20,472 nucleotides of DNA from the NCBI GenBank assembly GCA_963627215.1, contig CAVGAH010000033.1:1-20472 (forward strand), written 5' to 3'. This stretch comes from CAKQOE01 sp963627215. GTDB taxonomy: Bacteria; Bacillota; Clostridia; Peptostreptococcales; Anaerovoracaceae. Position 1 is the first letter of the stretch, and the number at the start of each line of letters is the position of its first letter. Positions 6,646 through 13,643 of this stretch are shown piece after piece. The notes below the pieces were generated by a model. That model did no database searches. It was not told where the DNA came from and was given only the letters and a program-made list of their open reading frames with translations. The position numbers were made by a program, and so were the translations under genes.

Positions 6646-6687
6646 AAAAAGACCGGACTTTCAGAAATTTATCTGCGAGCCCGGTCT
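6646..6687 (-). terminator. Terminator of arcC
   Basis: On the minus strand AGACCGG and CCGGTCT (6681-6687 with 6650-6656) form a 7-bp stem with a 24-base loop, followed by TTTTAG. It starts 19 bases after the arcC stop codon. Confidence 0.7.
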
Positions 6688-6705
6688 GTTTTTATTTGTA
6701 TTCTG

Positions 6706-7662
6706 TTATGCGAATGTCACGACTGTTCCTGTCTTGCCGTCAAGCGCTTCTATAGCCTTGTCGAGGCTCGTTATTATCGCCTTTCTGCCAGGGTACGCTC
6801 TGACGAATTTCATCGCTGCTTCTACCTTCGGCAGCATGCTGCCGGGCGCGAACTGACCTTCCTTTATATACTGCGCGCCGTCCTTCAGGCTCATCGTATC
6901 GAGATCTTTCTGGTCCGGGCGGTTCCAGTTTATGGCTACTTTTTCCACTTCTGTCAGTATCATGAGTATGTCGGCGTCTACCTGCTCTGCAAGGAGCTCC
7001 GCTGCGAGGTCCTTGTCTATGACCGCGGCTACGCCGTTGAGCGTCCCGTCCTTCTGCTCTGTAACAGGTATGCCTCCTCCGCCGCAGCATATCACTATGG
7101 CCTCGTCCCAGAGCGACTTTATAGATCTTATCTCGACTATGCGGCGCGGTATCGGTGACGGTACTACTCTTCTCCAGCCTCTTCCTGCATCCTCCTTCAT
7201 CTGATAGCCCTTTGCCCTTATTAATTCCTTAGATTCCGCTTCGGTATAGAACGGGCCTACAGGCTTTTCCGGGCGGCTGAACGCCGGGTCCGACTCGTCA
7301 ACTACCATCTGCGTCGCTACTGTCAGCACGGGGATATTTATATTTCTCGTGTTGAGCGCGTACTTGAGCGCCTGCTGGATATGATAGCCTATATAGCCCT
7401 GCGACATGGCTCCGCACACGTCGAACGGCATTGCTGGAGTAACATCCTTCGCTGTCTCCGATGCAAGTAATATGCGGCCGACCTGCGGCCCGTTTCCGTG
7501 AACTATCGCTATCTCGTAGCCTTTTGCGCTTATATCCGCAATGTGCTCGCACGTCTTTTTTACTACCTCGAGCTGGTCTTCTGCCGTCGGGCGGCTGTCC
7601 TTTGACTGGAGCGCGTTGCCGCCGAGCGCTATTACTATTTTTTCAGGCTTTCTATTTTCCAT
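6706..7662 (-). CDS. arcC: Carbamate kinase
   Basis: ArcC transfers phosphate from carbamoyl phosphate to ADP, the ATP-yielding last step of arginine fermentation. It is a cytosolic member of the amino-acid-kinase fold. The frame is open upstream to an ATG at 7707, but ATG at 7662 was chosen. AGGAAGGAAAG lies just before it, the family starts right at IVIALGGNAL (residues 9-18 in this numbering), and the resulting 318 residues match the usual 310-320. Other blocks are IVHGNGPQVG (53-62), VICCGGGGIPV and the C-terminal KAIITSL followed by the KTGTVV segment. It stands alone with its own terminator. ArcA is not in the window, so whether it serves arginine, agmatine, urea or purine breakdown is open. 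Confidence 0.95.
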   Translation of the reverse strand: MENRKPEKIVIALGGNALQSKDSRPTAEDQLEVVKKTCEHIADISAKGYEIAIVHGNGPQVGRILLASETAKDVTPAMPFDVCGAMSQGYIGYHIQQALKYALNTRNINIPVLTVATQMVVDESDPAFSRPEKPVGPFYTEAESKELIRAKGYQMKEDAGRGWRRVVPSPIPRRIVEIRSIKSLWDEAIVICCGGGGIPVTEQKDGTLNGVAAVIDKDLAAELLAEQVDADILMILTEVEKVAINWNRPDQKDLDTMSLKDGAQYIKEGQFAPGSMLPKVEAAMKFVRAYPGRKAIITSLDKAIEALDGKTGTVVTFA

Positions 7663-7817
7663 TTTATGACTTTCCTTCCTGTTCATGTGTGTGGTCTTGA
7701 TATACATTTCTGTTTGTATCAGTTTTCCACGTTATGAGTTTTTTATGCAGGGATCATGCCGATCGTCAAGTCATTAATGAATCTGATCTCATCAGTTGTC
7801 CAGCTTATGCAGGATGT

Positions 7818-7972
7818 TCATGAGCTCCGTCCTGTAATTGTAACGCCCAAATCTTCCAAATATTTTTTAGCAACATCGTTTATATGCACGACCCGGTTTC
7901 CGCCCGAAAGCATCATTATGCCGAGCGGATAGCGGTTCACGCTGTCTATCAGCAGGAGTAAACATATTCTTC
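7818..7972 (-). pseudogene. C-terminal remnant of an unidentified protein
   Basis: An open minus-strand frame ends at TGA (7818-7820). It reads LIDSVNRYPLGIMML, then SGGNRVVHINDVAKKYLEDL and a short tail. The GNRVVHIND pattern recalls the core strand-turn of PAS-like sensor domains, but the piece is too short to be sure. It has no plausible start and collides head-on with the MFS-like remnant at 7946-8068. It lies in the 512-base stretch between arcC and relB, which holds no intact gene. Confidence 0.4.
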
Positions 7973-8068
7973 ACCGTCGGCGTGCTCCTCGTTGCGCTCC
8001 TTATCTCTGCAGTCCTCATATCAAGAGAACGCAGGGCAGGCGCAGGCGCTCGTTCTCAGGCGGAATAA
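7946..8068 (+). pseudogene. C-terminal remnant of an MFS-type transporter
   Basis: A plus-strand frame without start ends at TAA (8066-8068). It reads GVNIFFTVGVLLVALL, then ISAVLISRERRAGAG and a short polar tail. One hydrophobic helix followed by a basic tail is the typical end of a major-facilitator protein. The rest of the gene is missing upstream, where the frame runs into the opposing remnant. This marks a deletion or recombination junction near 7946-7972. Confidence 0.45.
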
Positions 8069-8127
8069 AACATCATAATACAAATGCCCAGCACGTTTTA
8101 ATATTTTTCATGTAAGCAGCTCTTGTA

Positions 8128-8150
8128 TTGTAACGACATTAGCGTTACAA
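8128..8150. promoter_or_regulatory. Palindromic operator of the relBE pair
   Basis: TTGTAACG-N7-CGTTACAA is a perfect 8-bp inverted repeat 24 bases before the relB ATG. RelB-type ribbon-helix-helix antitoxins usually repress their own operon through such sites, with the toxin as co-repressor. The location is right for this. The specific protein-site link is inferred. Confidence 0.65.
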
Positions 8151-8174
8151 TTACAGAAACAGGAGGAACACATT

Positions 8175-8480
8175 ATGGAAAAAACAGCTACATTAAATTT
8201 ACGAGTAGATCCAACAGTAAAGGCCAGCGCTGAAGCGGTACTTTCCAGGCTTGGTATTCCAATGTCTACTGCGATCAACGTGTATTTATACCAGATATAT
8301 CTTACAGGTGGTATTCCATTTCCTGTAACTTTACCTAAAGCCCCTGATTCTATAAATGTTGATCTCATGACAAAAGACGAACTTCACGCAAAACTACAAA
8401 AAGGTTTGGACGATGCGCATGCAGAAAGGACACAGGATGCATCTCAGGCATTTGAAAAATTCAGGGAGAATCACAGGTAA
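8175..8480 (+). CDS. relB: RelB/DinJ-family antitoxin
   Basis: The 101-residue protein has an N-terminal ribbon-helix-helix, with the DNA-binding strand ATLNLRVDPTVKASAEAVLS at 4-23 and the RelB/DinJ-typical LGIPMSTAINVYLYQIYLTGGIPF following. A charged, helical C-terminal tail (68-101) would wrap the toxin. AGGAGG lies 8 bases before the ATG. The stop codon overlaps the toxin start (TAATG), giving coupled translation. The pair is more AT-rich than its neighbours and on the opposite strand, consistent with horizontal arrival. Function is inferred from the family. Confidence 0.9.
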   Translation: MEKTATLNLRVDPTVKASAEAVLSRLGIPMSTAINVYLYQIYLTGGIPFPVTLPKAPDSINVDLMTKDELHAKLQKGLDDAHAERTQDASQAFEKFRENHR

Positions 8481-8791
8481 TGAGATACTATTATGTGAAG
8501 ATCACAGATAATGCATTAACGGATATGGAACAGCTCTATAACCATATTGCAAATGTATTGTTATCCCCTGAAAATGCGATAGGACAGTATAACCGCATCG
8601 CAGATGCAATATTAAAGCTGAATCAAATGCCTGAACGATTTAAAGTTATGGATCTTGAATCTGAATATTTTAAAGAACTTCGCCGAATGCCTGTAGACAA
8701 TTACTCTGTATTTTACGTAATAAACGACGATACTGTGATCGTAACTAATGTTTTATACAGCGCTTCAGATATTGAACAAAGGTTGAAATAA
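8480..8791 (+). CDS. RelE/ParE-superfamily toxin
   Basis: The 103-residue protein has the RelE/ParE plan. An N-terminal strand (YYVKITDNALTDMEQLYNHI) leads into two helices, then strands with RRMPVDNYSVFYVINDDTVIVTNVLY, which match the RMPVGNYRVFYxIDDxxVxIxxVxH type pattern of the family. Some members cleave ribosome-bound mRNA (RelE) and others poison gyrase (ParE); this sequence alone does not decide between them. The start overlaps the relB stop by one base. The large hairpin at 8822-8884 follows as terminator. Confidence 0.87.
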   Translation: MRYYYVKITDNALTDMEQLYNHIANVLLSPENAIGQYNRIADAILKLNQMPERFKVMDLESEYFKELRRMPVDNYSVFYVINDDTVIVTNVLYSASDIEQRLK

Positions 8792-8821
8792 TTTATTTCT
8801 TAAGCACTATTAAAATAATAA

Positions 8822-8884
8822 AACAACTCCGGTGGCGCCGCGCGGTCAGCTTTTGGCTGATGCGGCGCTCCTGCCGGAGTTGTT
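8822..8884. terminator. Large two-way terminator between relBE and argF
   Basis: AACAACTCCGG (8822-8832) pairs perfectly with CCGGAGTTGTT (8874-8884). Inner helices GGCGCCGC/GCGGCGCT and TCAGC/GCTGA extend it to a nearly continuous 63-base hairpin. T-rich sequence follows on both strands (ATTTTC on plus, TTATTATTTTAAT on minus), so it can end both converging transcripts. Confidence 0.85.
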
Positions 8885-8920
8885 ATTTTCTATACGGTCA
8901 TTTTTAAGGCAAGGCTGTGG

Positions 8921-8934
8921 GTGCGGTGACGCAC
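8921..8934. repeat. GTGA-loop hairpin repeat, copy 2 (downstream of argF)
   Basis: GTGCG-GTGA-CGCAC followed by GCGAGTTTTTGG on the plus strand. The 14-base core is identical to that at 17772-17785, and the flank also matches (GCAGTTTTGG there). It lies between the argF stop and the two-way terminator. A perfect palindrome ATTCATTAATGAAT is nearby at 8978-8991. Confidence 0.6.
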
Positions 8935-9002
8935 GCGAGTTTTTGGTCTTATTACTTGATTACCTTATTATTCAATAATTCATTAATGAATCATAACGTA
9001 AC

Positions 9003-10004
9003 TTATGCTTTTGAGGATTCTTCGAGGGTTGCCATCATTACTGCTTTTATTGTGTGCATGCGGTTTTCGGCTTCATCGAATACTTTTGACTGCGGTGATT
9101 CGAATACTGCGTCTTCTACTTCCATTTCCCTGAAGCCGAAGCGTGCGCCCATTTCTGCGCCTACCTTTGTGTCGAGGTCGTGGAATGCAGGCAGGCAATG
9201 GAGGAATATTGCGGTCGGCTTTGCGTTTGCCATGGCTTCTGTCGTTACTTTATACGGTGAGAGGTCTTTTATGCGCTCCTCCCATACTTCGTCAGGCTCG
9301 CCCATCGATACCCATACGTCTGTGTAGATGATGTCGGCGTCCTTAGTGCCTTCCTTTACGTCCTCTGTGAGTGTGATCGTTGCGCCGCTTTCTTTTGCGT
9401 ACTCGCGGCATGCTGCTACGAGCTCGTCGTTCGGAAAGTACTTTTTGTTTGTGCATGCTACGAAGTCAAGACCGAGCTTTGAGCATACTACCATGAGCGA
9501 GTTGCCCATGTTGTATCTTGCGTCGCCCATGTAAACGAGCTTGAGACCCTTGAGGGTGCCGAAGCTTTCTCTGATAGTAAGCATGTCGGCGAGCATCTGT
9601 GTCGGGTGGTACTGGTTAGTAAGGCCGTTCCATACAGGCACGCCTGATTTTTCAGCGAGCTCTTCTACTATTGACTGGTCGTAGCCACGGTATTCGATGC
9701 CGTCGAACATCCTTCCGAGGACGCGGGCTGTGTCTTCGATAGTTTCTTTTTTGCCTATCTGCGAGCCTGTAGGGCCGAGGTATGTAGTTCCCATGCCCAT
9801 GTCGTGAGCGGCTACTTCGAACGAGCAGCGCGTTCTTGTGCTGTCCTTTTCGAATATCAGGGCTACGTTCTGTCCGCGCCAGTTGTCTACAGGGACTCTG
9901 TTCTTTTTCTTTTCCTTTACCTCTGCTGAGAGGTCGATGAGGTATAATATTTCCTCCGGCGTGAAGTCGCGGAGAGTGAGAAAGCTTCTTCCTTTTAAGT
10001 TCAT
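9003..10004 (-). CDS. argF: Ornithine carbamoyltransferase
   Basis: This enzyme joins ornithine and carbamoyl phosphate to citrulline in arginine synthesis, or runs in reverse in arginine fermentation (then called ArcB). The 333-residue length fits. Carbamoyl-phosphate motif STRTR is at 55-59 and HPTQ at 133-136. The ornithine-loop SMG is at 233-235, and HCLPAFHD at 269-276 holds the catalytic cysteine. These separate it from PyrB, which has HPLP. AGGAG lies 9 bases before ATG at 10004, and an ArgR-like palindrome lies just upstream. It follows pyrI after 165 bases on the same strand. Biosynthetic versus catabolic use cannot be settled from sequence; arcC 1.3 kb away makes a catabolic role possible. 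Confidence 0.95.
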   Translation of the reverse strand: MNLKGRSFLTLRDFTPEEILYLIDLSAEVKEKKKNRVPVDNWRGQNVALIFEKDSTRTRCSFEVAAHDMGMGTTYLGPTGSQIGKKETIEDTARVLGRMFDGIEYRGYDQSIVEELAEKSGVPVWNGLTNQYHPTQMLADMLTIRESFGTLKGLKLVYMGDARYNMGNSLMVVCSKLGLDFVACTNKKYFPNDELVAACREYAKESGATITLTEDVKEGTKDADIIYTDVWVSMGEPDEVWEERIKDLSPYKVTTEAMANAKPTAIFLHCLPAFHDLDTKVGAEMGARFGFREMEVEDAVFESPQSKVFDEAENRMHTIKAVMMATLEESSKA

Positions 10005-10024
10005 TTTAATATTCTCCTTTTAAT

Positions 10025-10044
10025 GGCATGAATAAATTCATTCC
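10025..10044. promoter_or_regulatory. ArgR-like palindrome upstream of argF
   Basis: GG-N-ATGAAT-AA-ATTCAT-N-CC is a near-perfect 20-base palindrome just before the argF ribosome site. The half-sites TGAAT/ATTCA are those of the ARG box, but the spacer is 2 bases where ArgR/AhrC sites normally have 4. It could be a variant operator or simply an RNA hairpin near the ribosome site. Confidence 0.4.
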
Positions 10045-10053
10045 GAAGTCTGC

Positions 10054-10068
10054 GCCTGCCCGGCAGGC
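10054..10068. repeat. CCG-centred palindrome between pyrI and argF (copy a)
   Basis: GCCTGC-CCG-GCAGGC. It has the same 6-3-6 plan as the GCGCGC-CCG-GCGCGC copies, but with different arms that still pair. Confidence 0.5.
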
Positions 10069-10097
10069 CTGTTCTTCAGCCGATGACGGCTGTTGTA

Positions 10098-10114
10098 GGC
10101 GCGCCCGGTGCGCC
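10098..10114. repeat. CCG-centred palindrome between pyrI and argF (copy b)
   Basis: GGCGCGC-CCG-GTGCGCC, one G-T pair in otherwise complementary 7-base arms. It lies 30 bases from copy a. A degenerate relative of the GTGA-hairpin tail (GACGCAGTTTTAC) follows at about 10150. Confidence 0.45.
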
Positions 10115-10169
10115 TGCGCCTGTGCCTGGGATCAAGTGCGCGGTTTTCGGGACGCAGTTTTACTGTATT

Positions 10170-10619
10170 TTACTTATTTGGATAATACTGTTCTTCGCAG
10201 TAGCGGCAGCGGTAGACTTCTTTTTCTTCGTCTGTGAGCATGAATATCTGGTCGAGCTCCTGTTCTACTGATGTTATGCAGCGCGGGTTTTTGCATTTTA
10301 TTACATTTACTACGCTTTTTGGGAGCTTGAGATCCATTTTTTCGACGATCTTTGAATCCTTAATGATATTCACTGTTATATTATGGTCGATAAAGCCGAG
10401 AATATCAAGGTCTATATAGTCTATCGGGCATTCTATCTTTATTATGTCCTTGCGTTCCATCTTGCTGCTGCGGGCGTTTTTGATGATGGCTACGCAGCAG
10501 TCGAGCTTGTCGAGATGCAGGTATTTGTATATGTCCATGCTCTTGCCGGCCTGGATATGGTCGAGGACGAAGCCTTCTTCTATGCTTCCTACGTTTAGGG
10601 TGTTCTTTATTTCTGACAT
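10170..10619 (-). CDS. pyrI: Aspartate carbamoyltransferase regulatory chain
   Basis: PyrI binds nucleotide effectors and, through a zinc site, the PyrB catalytic trimers. The 149-residue protein has the family length, an N-terminal nucleotide-binding domain (VGSIEEGFVLDHIQAGKSMDIYK pattern near 10-32) and the four zinc cysteines at 109, 114, 138 and 141 in CKNPRC and CRYC. AGGAG lies about 10 bases before ATG at 10619. It follows pyrB after a rather long 128-base gap with GC-rich inverted segments but no clear terminator. CTP/ATP control of the enzyme is known for the family; here it is inferred. Confidence 0.96.
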   Translation of the reverse strand: MSEIKNTLNVGSIEEGFVLDHIQAGKSMDIYKYLHLDKLDCCVAIIKNARSSKMERKDIIKIECPIDYIDLDILGFIDHNITVNIIKDSKIVEKMDLKLPKSVVNVIKCKNPRCITSVEQELDQIFMLTDEEKEVYRCRYCEEQYYPNK

Positions 10620-10747
10620 TTCCGTTTTCTCCTTGTGATCCGCTTGATCGTTATCTGCCTGATGCTCGGCGCGCGTTGTTTATGGCGCATTGCGGCGTCC
10701 CGGCGTCGCCTATCAGCTATTAGCTATCTTAAGTTAATCGCTTGCAG

Positions 10748-11668
10748 TTACTTTACTTCTATTCCGAGAAGCTTGAGTATGAGCGCCATCCTGATGTATA
10801 CGCCGTACTGCGTCTGGCGGAAGTAAGCGGCGCGCGGGTCGTCGTCTATGTCTGTTGATATCTCATTTACTCTCGGGAGCGGGTGCATTACGTACATGTC
10901 CTTCGGCGCGAGCTGCATTTTTTCGGCGTTGAGTACGTAGAAATCCTTCATTCTGAGGTAATCCTCTTCGTTGAAGAAGCGTTCCTTCTGGACGCGTGTC
11001 ATGTAAAGTATATCCAGTTTTGGAAGCGCGTCGTCAAGGCGAACCATTTCCTCATAAGGAATGTTGTTCTTATCGAGAACGTCATGGCGTATGTAGCCCG
11101 GCATCCTGAGCTCGTCAGGCGAGATGAGTATGAATTTTATGCCCGAGTATCTGACGAGGGCGCTTACGAGCGAGTGTACCGTGCGGCCGAATTTCAGGTC
11201 TCCGCAAAGTCCGATCGTCATGTTGTCGAGGCGGCCTTTTAATGAATGGATAGTGAGGAGGTCTGTAAGTGTCTGCGTCGGGTGCTGGTGGCCGCCGTCA
11301 CCGGCGTTTATGACAGGGATGCTTGAATACTGCGCTGCTACCATCGGTGCGCCTTCCTTTGGGTGACGCATTGCAACTATATCTGCGTAGCAGCTTATCG
11401 TTCTGATGGTGTCTGCGACGCTTTCACCTTTTGCTGCTGAGCTTGAAGCTGCTGACGAAAAGCCCATTACGCTGCCGCCGAGGTTTAGCATGGCTGCTTC
11501 ATGGCTGAGTCGAGTTCTTGTGCTCGGCTCGTAGAAAAGCGTTGCGAGCTTTTTACCCTCGCATGCGTGCGCGTACTTCTGTGGGTTCGCTTCAATGTCC
11601 TTTGCGACGCTGATAAGTTCATCGATTTCTTCCACTGTGAGATCCAGCGGGTTCATTAAATGTCTCAT
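10748..11668 (-). CDS. pyrB: Aspartate carbamoyltransferase catalytic chain
   Basis: PyrB condenses carbamoyl phosphate with aspartate, the committed step of pyrimidine synthesis. The 306-residue protein carries STRTR at 49-53, the 80s-loop lysine segment SSAAKGES near 77-83, HPTQ at 129-132 and MHPLPRVNEI at 261-270. GGGAGG lies just before ATG at 11668. It is the first gene of pyrB-pyrI-argF. The leader from the candidate -10 at 11753 is about 80 bases and shows no PyrR-binding loop or obvious attenuator, so control may be at the promoter or by allostery through PyrI. Confidence 0.97.
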   Translation of the reverse strand: MRHLMNPLDLTVEEIDELISVAKDIEANPQKYAHACEGKKLATLFYEPSTRTRLSHEAAMLNLGGSVMGFSSAASSSAAKGESVADTIRTISCYADIVAMRHPKEGAPMVAAQYSSIPVINAGDGGHQHPTQTLTDLLTIHSLKGRLDNMTIGLCGDLKFGRTVHSLVSALVRYSGIKFILISPDELRMPGYIRHDVLDKNNIPYEEMVRLDDALPKLDILYMTRVQKERFFNEEDYLRMKDFYVLNAEKMQLAPKDMYVMHPLPRVNEISTDIDDDPRAAYFRQTQYGVYIRMALILKLLGIEVK

Positions 11669-11752
11669 TCTGCCTCCCTGTTTGTTTTATTTCATTTTTG
11701 ATGTATTGATAAATTGATGACCTGCAGTTTTAAAGCTGCTTAAATCTTCGAT

Positions 11753-11758
11753 ATTATA
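11753..11758 (-). promoter_or_regulatory. Candidate -10 element for pyrB-pyrI-argF
   Basis: A perfect TATAAT reads on the minus strand about 85 bases before pyrB. No convincing -35 is seen 16-18 bases upstream, so this is only a moderate call. Confidence 0.35.
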
Positions 11759-11851
11759 CACTATTTGTATACGGAATGCATCAGTTTGAGCGTGATTATT
11801 TTGTGGTAATTTATAGCATAAATTAATGCGGCTGCACGTAGGGGCGCGGGC

Positions 11852-11885
11852 GGGTCAGCTTTTCAGGCTGCGTGACCCTTTTGCT
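11852..11885 (+). terminator. Hairpin after cbiH-cbiJ
   Basis: GGGTCA (11852-11857) pairs with TGACCC (11873-11878) and TTTTGC follows on the plus strand. The stem lies in the 239-base gap between the cbiH-cbiJ stop and pyrB. The T-run is on the plus side, so on the minus strand, where the gene lies, it would be only an RNA hairpin. Otherwise the gap holds the pyrB promoter region. Confidence 0.35.
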
Positions 11886-11907
11886 GACTTTTTGCTTGCG
11901 CAGATGC

Positions 11908-13530
11908 CTATGAAAACATACTACATGCCGCTTCGAGCGTTATGCCGGGCATGTCCTCGGGCGGCGTTATTACTATTACCTGCATGCCGAGACGGCGGGC
12001 GGCTTCGATCTTTTCCGGGAAGCCGCCCGTTTTGCCTGACAGCTTCGTTACCAGTACTTCTGCGCCTGCGGCGCGGAACATTGCTTCGTTGAGCTCTGCA
12101 CTGAACGGGCCCTGCATGCATATTATGTTTTTTCCTTTAAAGCCCGCATCCCGGCAGAGCTTTACGGCTTCTTCTGATGGCAGGACGCGGATGGTAAGTC
12201 TGTTTTCTGCGTCTTTTACTCTGCCGAAGGCAGCCGCGCCCCGGGAGCCTGTAGTTATGAAAGCGCGGGCTGCGGTCCTGTTAATGACGGCCGCGGCGGC
12301 GCTGACGTCCGGGACGTAGATCATATGACCGGCAGGCGGCGCTGCGGCCGTTATATCCCTGCGAACTCGTATGTATCTTACTCCTTCTGCAGCTGCTGCC
12401 CCCGAAACGCTTTCAGTGACCTGAGTCGCATACGGGTGCGTTGCATCAAATACAACGCAAGGTTTAATATCGTCAATTAACGATATAATTTTATCGGTAT
12501 CTAAATGCCCTTTATGTACATCAATATTTTCCATATCATGAACGTCATCAAGGATCTCCTCGCCATAATCGGTAGCAACGCTTAACACGACCGAAGCCCC
12601 GCTGCGCGCCGCCGCTTCCGCTAAAACGCGCCCCTCTGTCGTCCCGCCGAATATCAGCACAGTATCTTCACGACCGTACACGTTGCCCGATTTCTTTTCA
12701 CTTTTTATATTTACGCTGATACAATCTCCTGTATTACCAGCTGCCCCCTGCAGCCTTCCGTCACCGGCAGCTCTGTCACTCTTACCGCCAGCCGTCCGTC
12801 CGTTCTCAACATAGCCGCGCGGCGTAACGAGCCTGTCACCGATAACACGCGTGACCGAGTTTCCGATAAATACAGTCATAAACATGTCAGCCTGCATATC
12901 CCGCAGCTCGCCGAGCGTCATTATCTCAGTCATTTCGCCGTCGCGCCCTATATTGTGAACTATCCCGCACGGAGTATCAGCTCCCCGTCTCTCCATAACT
13001 ATATCGCAAGCTTTTCTCAGATGCTCGCGCCTTTTTTTCGACCCCGGATTATACAGAGCTATCACAAAATCACCGTCAGCCGCTCCGCGCAGCCTTTTTT
13101 CTATGACAGCCCACGGAGTCAACAGGTCGCTCAGACTTATCACCGCAAAATCATTTGAAAGCGGCGAGCCCAGTCTCGCGCCGCCGCTGAGCGCCGCAGT
13201 TATCCCCGGTATTACTTCTATATCAGGGGATCTCGTCATCTGCTCTGCCAACTCAAAAACGAGCGATGCCATCCCGTAAACGCCGCTGTCGCCGCTGCAC
13301 ACGAGCACCGTTTCCAGTCCCTGCACCGCCTTTTCCAGCGCATACCTGCACCGCTCAGTCTCCTGCCTCATCGGAGTAGCATAATATTCCTTATCGGGAA
13401 ATTTCTTCTGCAATAATTCATTATATAATGTATAACCGACAATAATATCAGCCTCTTCGACCGCGCGCCCGGCGCGCCCCGTCATTTCATCTATTCGTCC
13501 CGGACCCGTTCCTACTATTTTAAGAGCCAT
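11908..13530 (-). CDS. cbiHJ: CbiH-CbiJ fusion: cobalt-factor III C17-methyltransferase and cobalt-precorrin-6A reductase
   Basis: The 540-residue protein joins two corrin enzymes. Residues 1-243 are CbiH/CobJ, which methylates C17 and contracts the ring: KIVGTGPGRIDEMTG at 4-18, CSGDSGVYGMASL at 78-90, GITAALSGGARLGSPLSNDFAVISLSDLLTPW at 109-140 and ALYNPGSKKR at 158-167. Residues about 244-286 are a Gly/Ala-rich linker. Residues 290-540 are CbiJ/CobK, an NAD(P)H-dependent reductase, with VLIFGGTTEGRVLAE at 291-305, the DATHPYA segment and FITTGSRG. ATG at 13530. The two steps are not consecutive in the pathway, so the fusion is more about stoichiometry or channel sharing than direct handover. 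The base composition of the coding strand changes near 12.45 kb, inside the CbiJ half. Confidence 0.95.
   Translation of the reverse strand: MALKIVGTGPGRIDEMTGRAGRAVEEADIIVGYTLYNELLQKKFPDKEYYATPMRQETERCRYALEKAVQGLETVLVCSGDSGVYGMASLVFELAEQMTRSPDIEVIPGITAALSGGARLGSPLSNDFAVISLSDLLTPWAVIEKRLRGAADGDFVIALYNPGSKKRREHLRKACDIVMERRGADTPCGIVHNIGRDGEMTEIMTLGELRDMQADMFMTVFIGNSVTRVIGDRLVTPRGYVENGRTAGGKSDRAAGDGRLQGAAGNTGDCISVNIKSEKKSGNVYGREDTVLIFGGTTEGRVLAEAAARSGASVVLSVATDYGEEILDDVHDMENIDVHKGHLDTDKIISLIDDIKPCVVFDATHPYATQVTESVSGAAAAEGVRYIRVRRDITAAAPPAGHMIYVPDVSAAAAVINRTAARAFITTGSRGAAAFGRVKDAENRLTIRVLPSEEAVKLCRDAGFKGKNIICMQGPFSAELNEAMFRAAGAEVLVTKLSGKTGGFPEKIEAARRLGMQVIVITPPEDMPGITLEAACSMFS
13463..13477. repeat. 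CCG-centred palindrome, copy inside cbiH
   Basis: Identical 15-mer to 2918-2932 and 16064-16078. It is read in the same frame as in cobT and encodes RAGRA (residues 18-23 region) where CbiH homologues usually have a similar-length PRAREA-like helix, so the palindrome fits without lengthening the protein. Confidence 0.5.
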
Positions 13531-13591
13531 AACCTTTATTCTCCATGATATTTAGTATTTACAAATTTTCACGGTCTGCATTTGCTGTAAT

Positions 13592-13603
13592 AGACTATAG
13601 TCT
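13592..13603. promoter_or_regulatory. Perfect 12-bp palindrome between cbiF-cbiG and cbiH-cbiJ
   Basis: AGACTATAGTCT lies in the 113-base gap before cbiH-cbiJ. GTCTGCAT occurs twice around it (13574-13581 and 13600-13607). It may be an operator or a short RNA hairpin. Nothing else is visible in the gap. Confidence 0.3.
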
Positions 13604-13643
13604 GCATACTTTTGTCGCCACCTGCCGACCGCATACTACCATA

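Larger units (their letters stand above)
7831..8157. repeat. 15-bp inverted repeat flanking the gene remnants
   Basis: CTGTAATTGTAACGC (about 7832-7846) is the exact reverse complement of GCGTTACAATTACAG (about 8142-8156). The two arms enclose both truncated remnants. The right arm lies in the relBE promoter region and overlaps its palindromic operator; the left arm lies inside the minus-strand remnant. Confidence 0.5.

Noticed and set aside
7663..7707. Upstream start of arcC at 7707
   Set aside because: It would add 15 residues that the family lacks, and the strong ribosome site lies between it and ATG at 7662.
8978..8991. Palindrome ATTCATTAATGAAT after argF as an ArgR box
   Set aside because: Half-sites are in the wrong relative arrangement for an ARG box and it lies at the 3' side of argF. 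It is AT-rich and may be chance, although TCATTAATGAATC recurs at 7771-7783.
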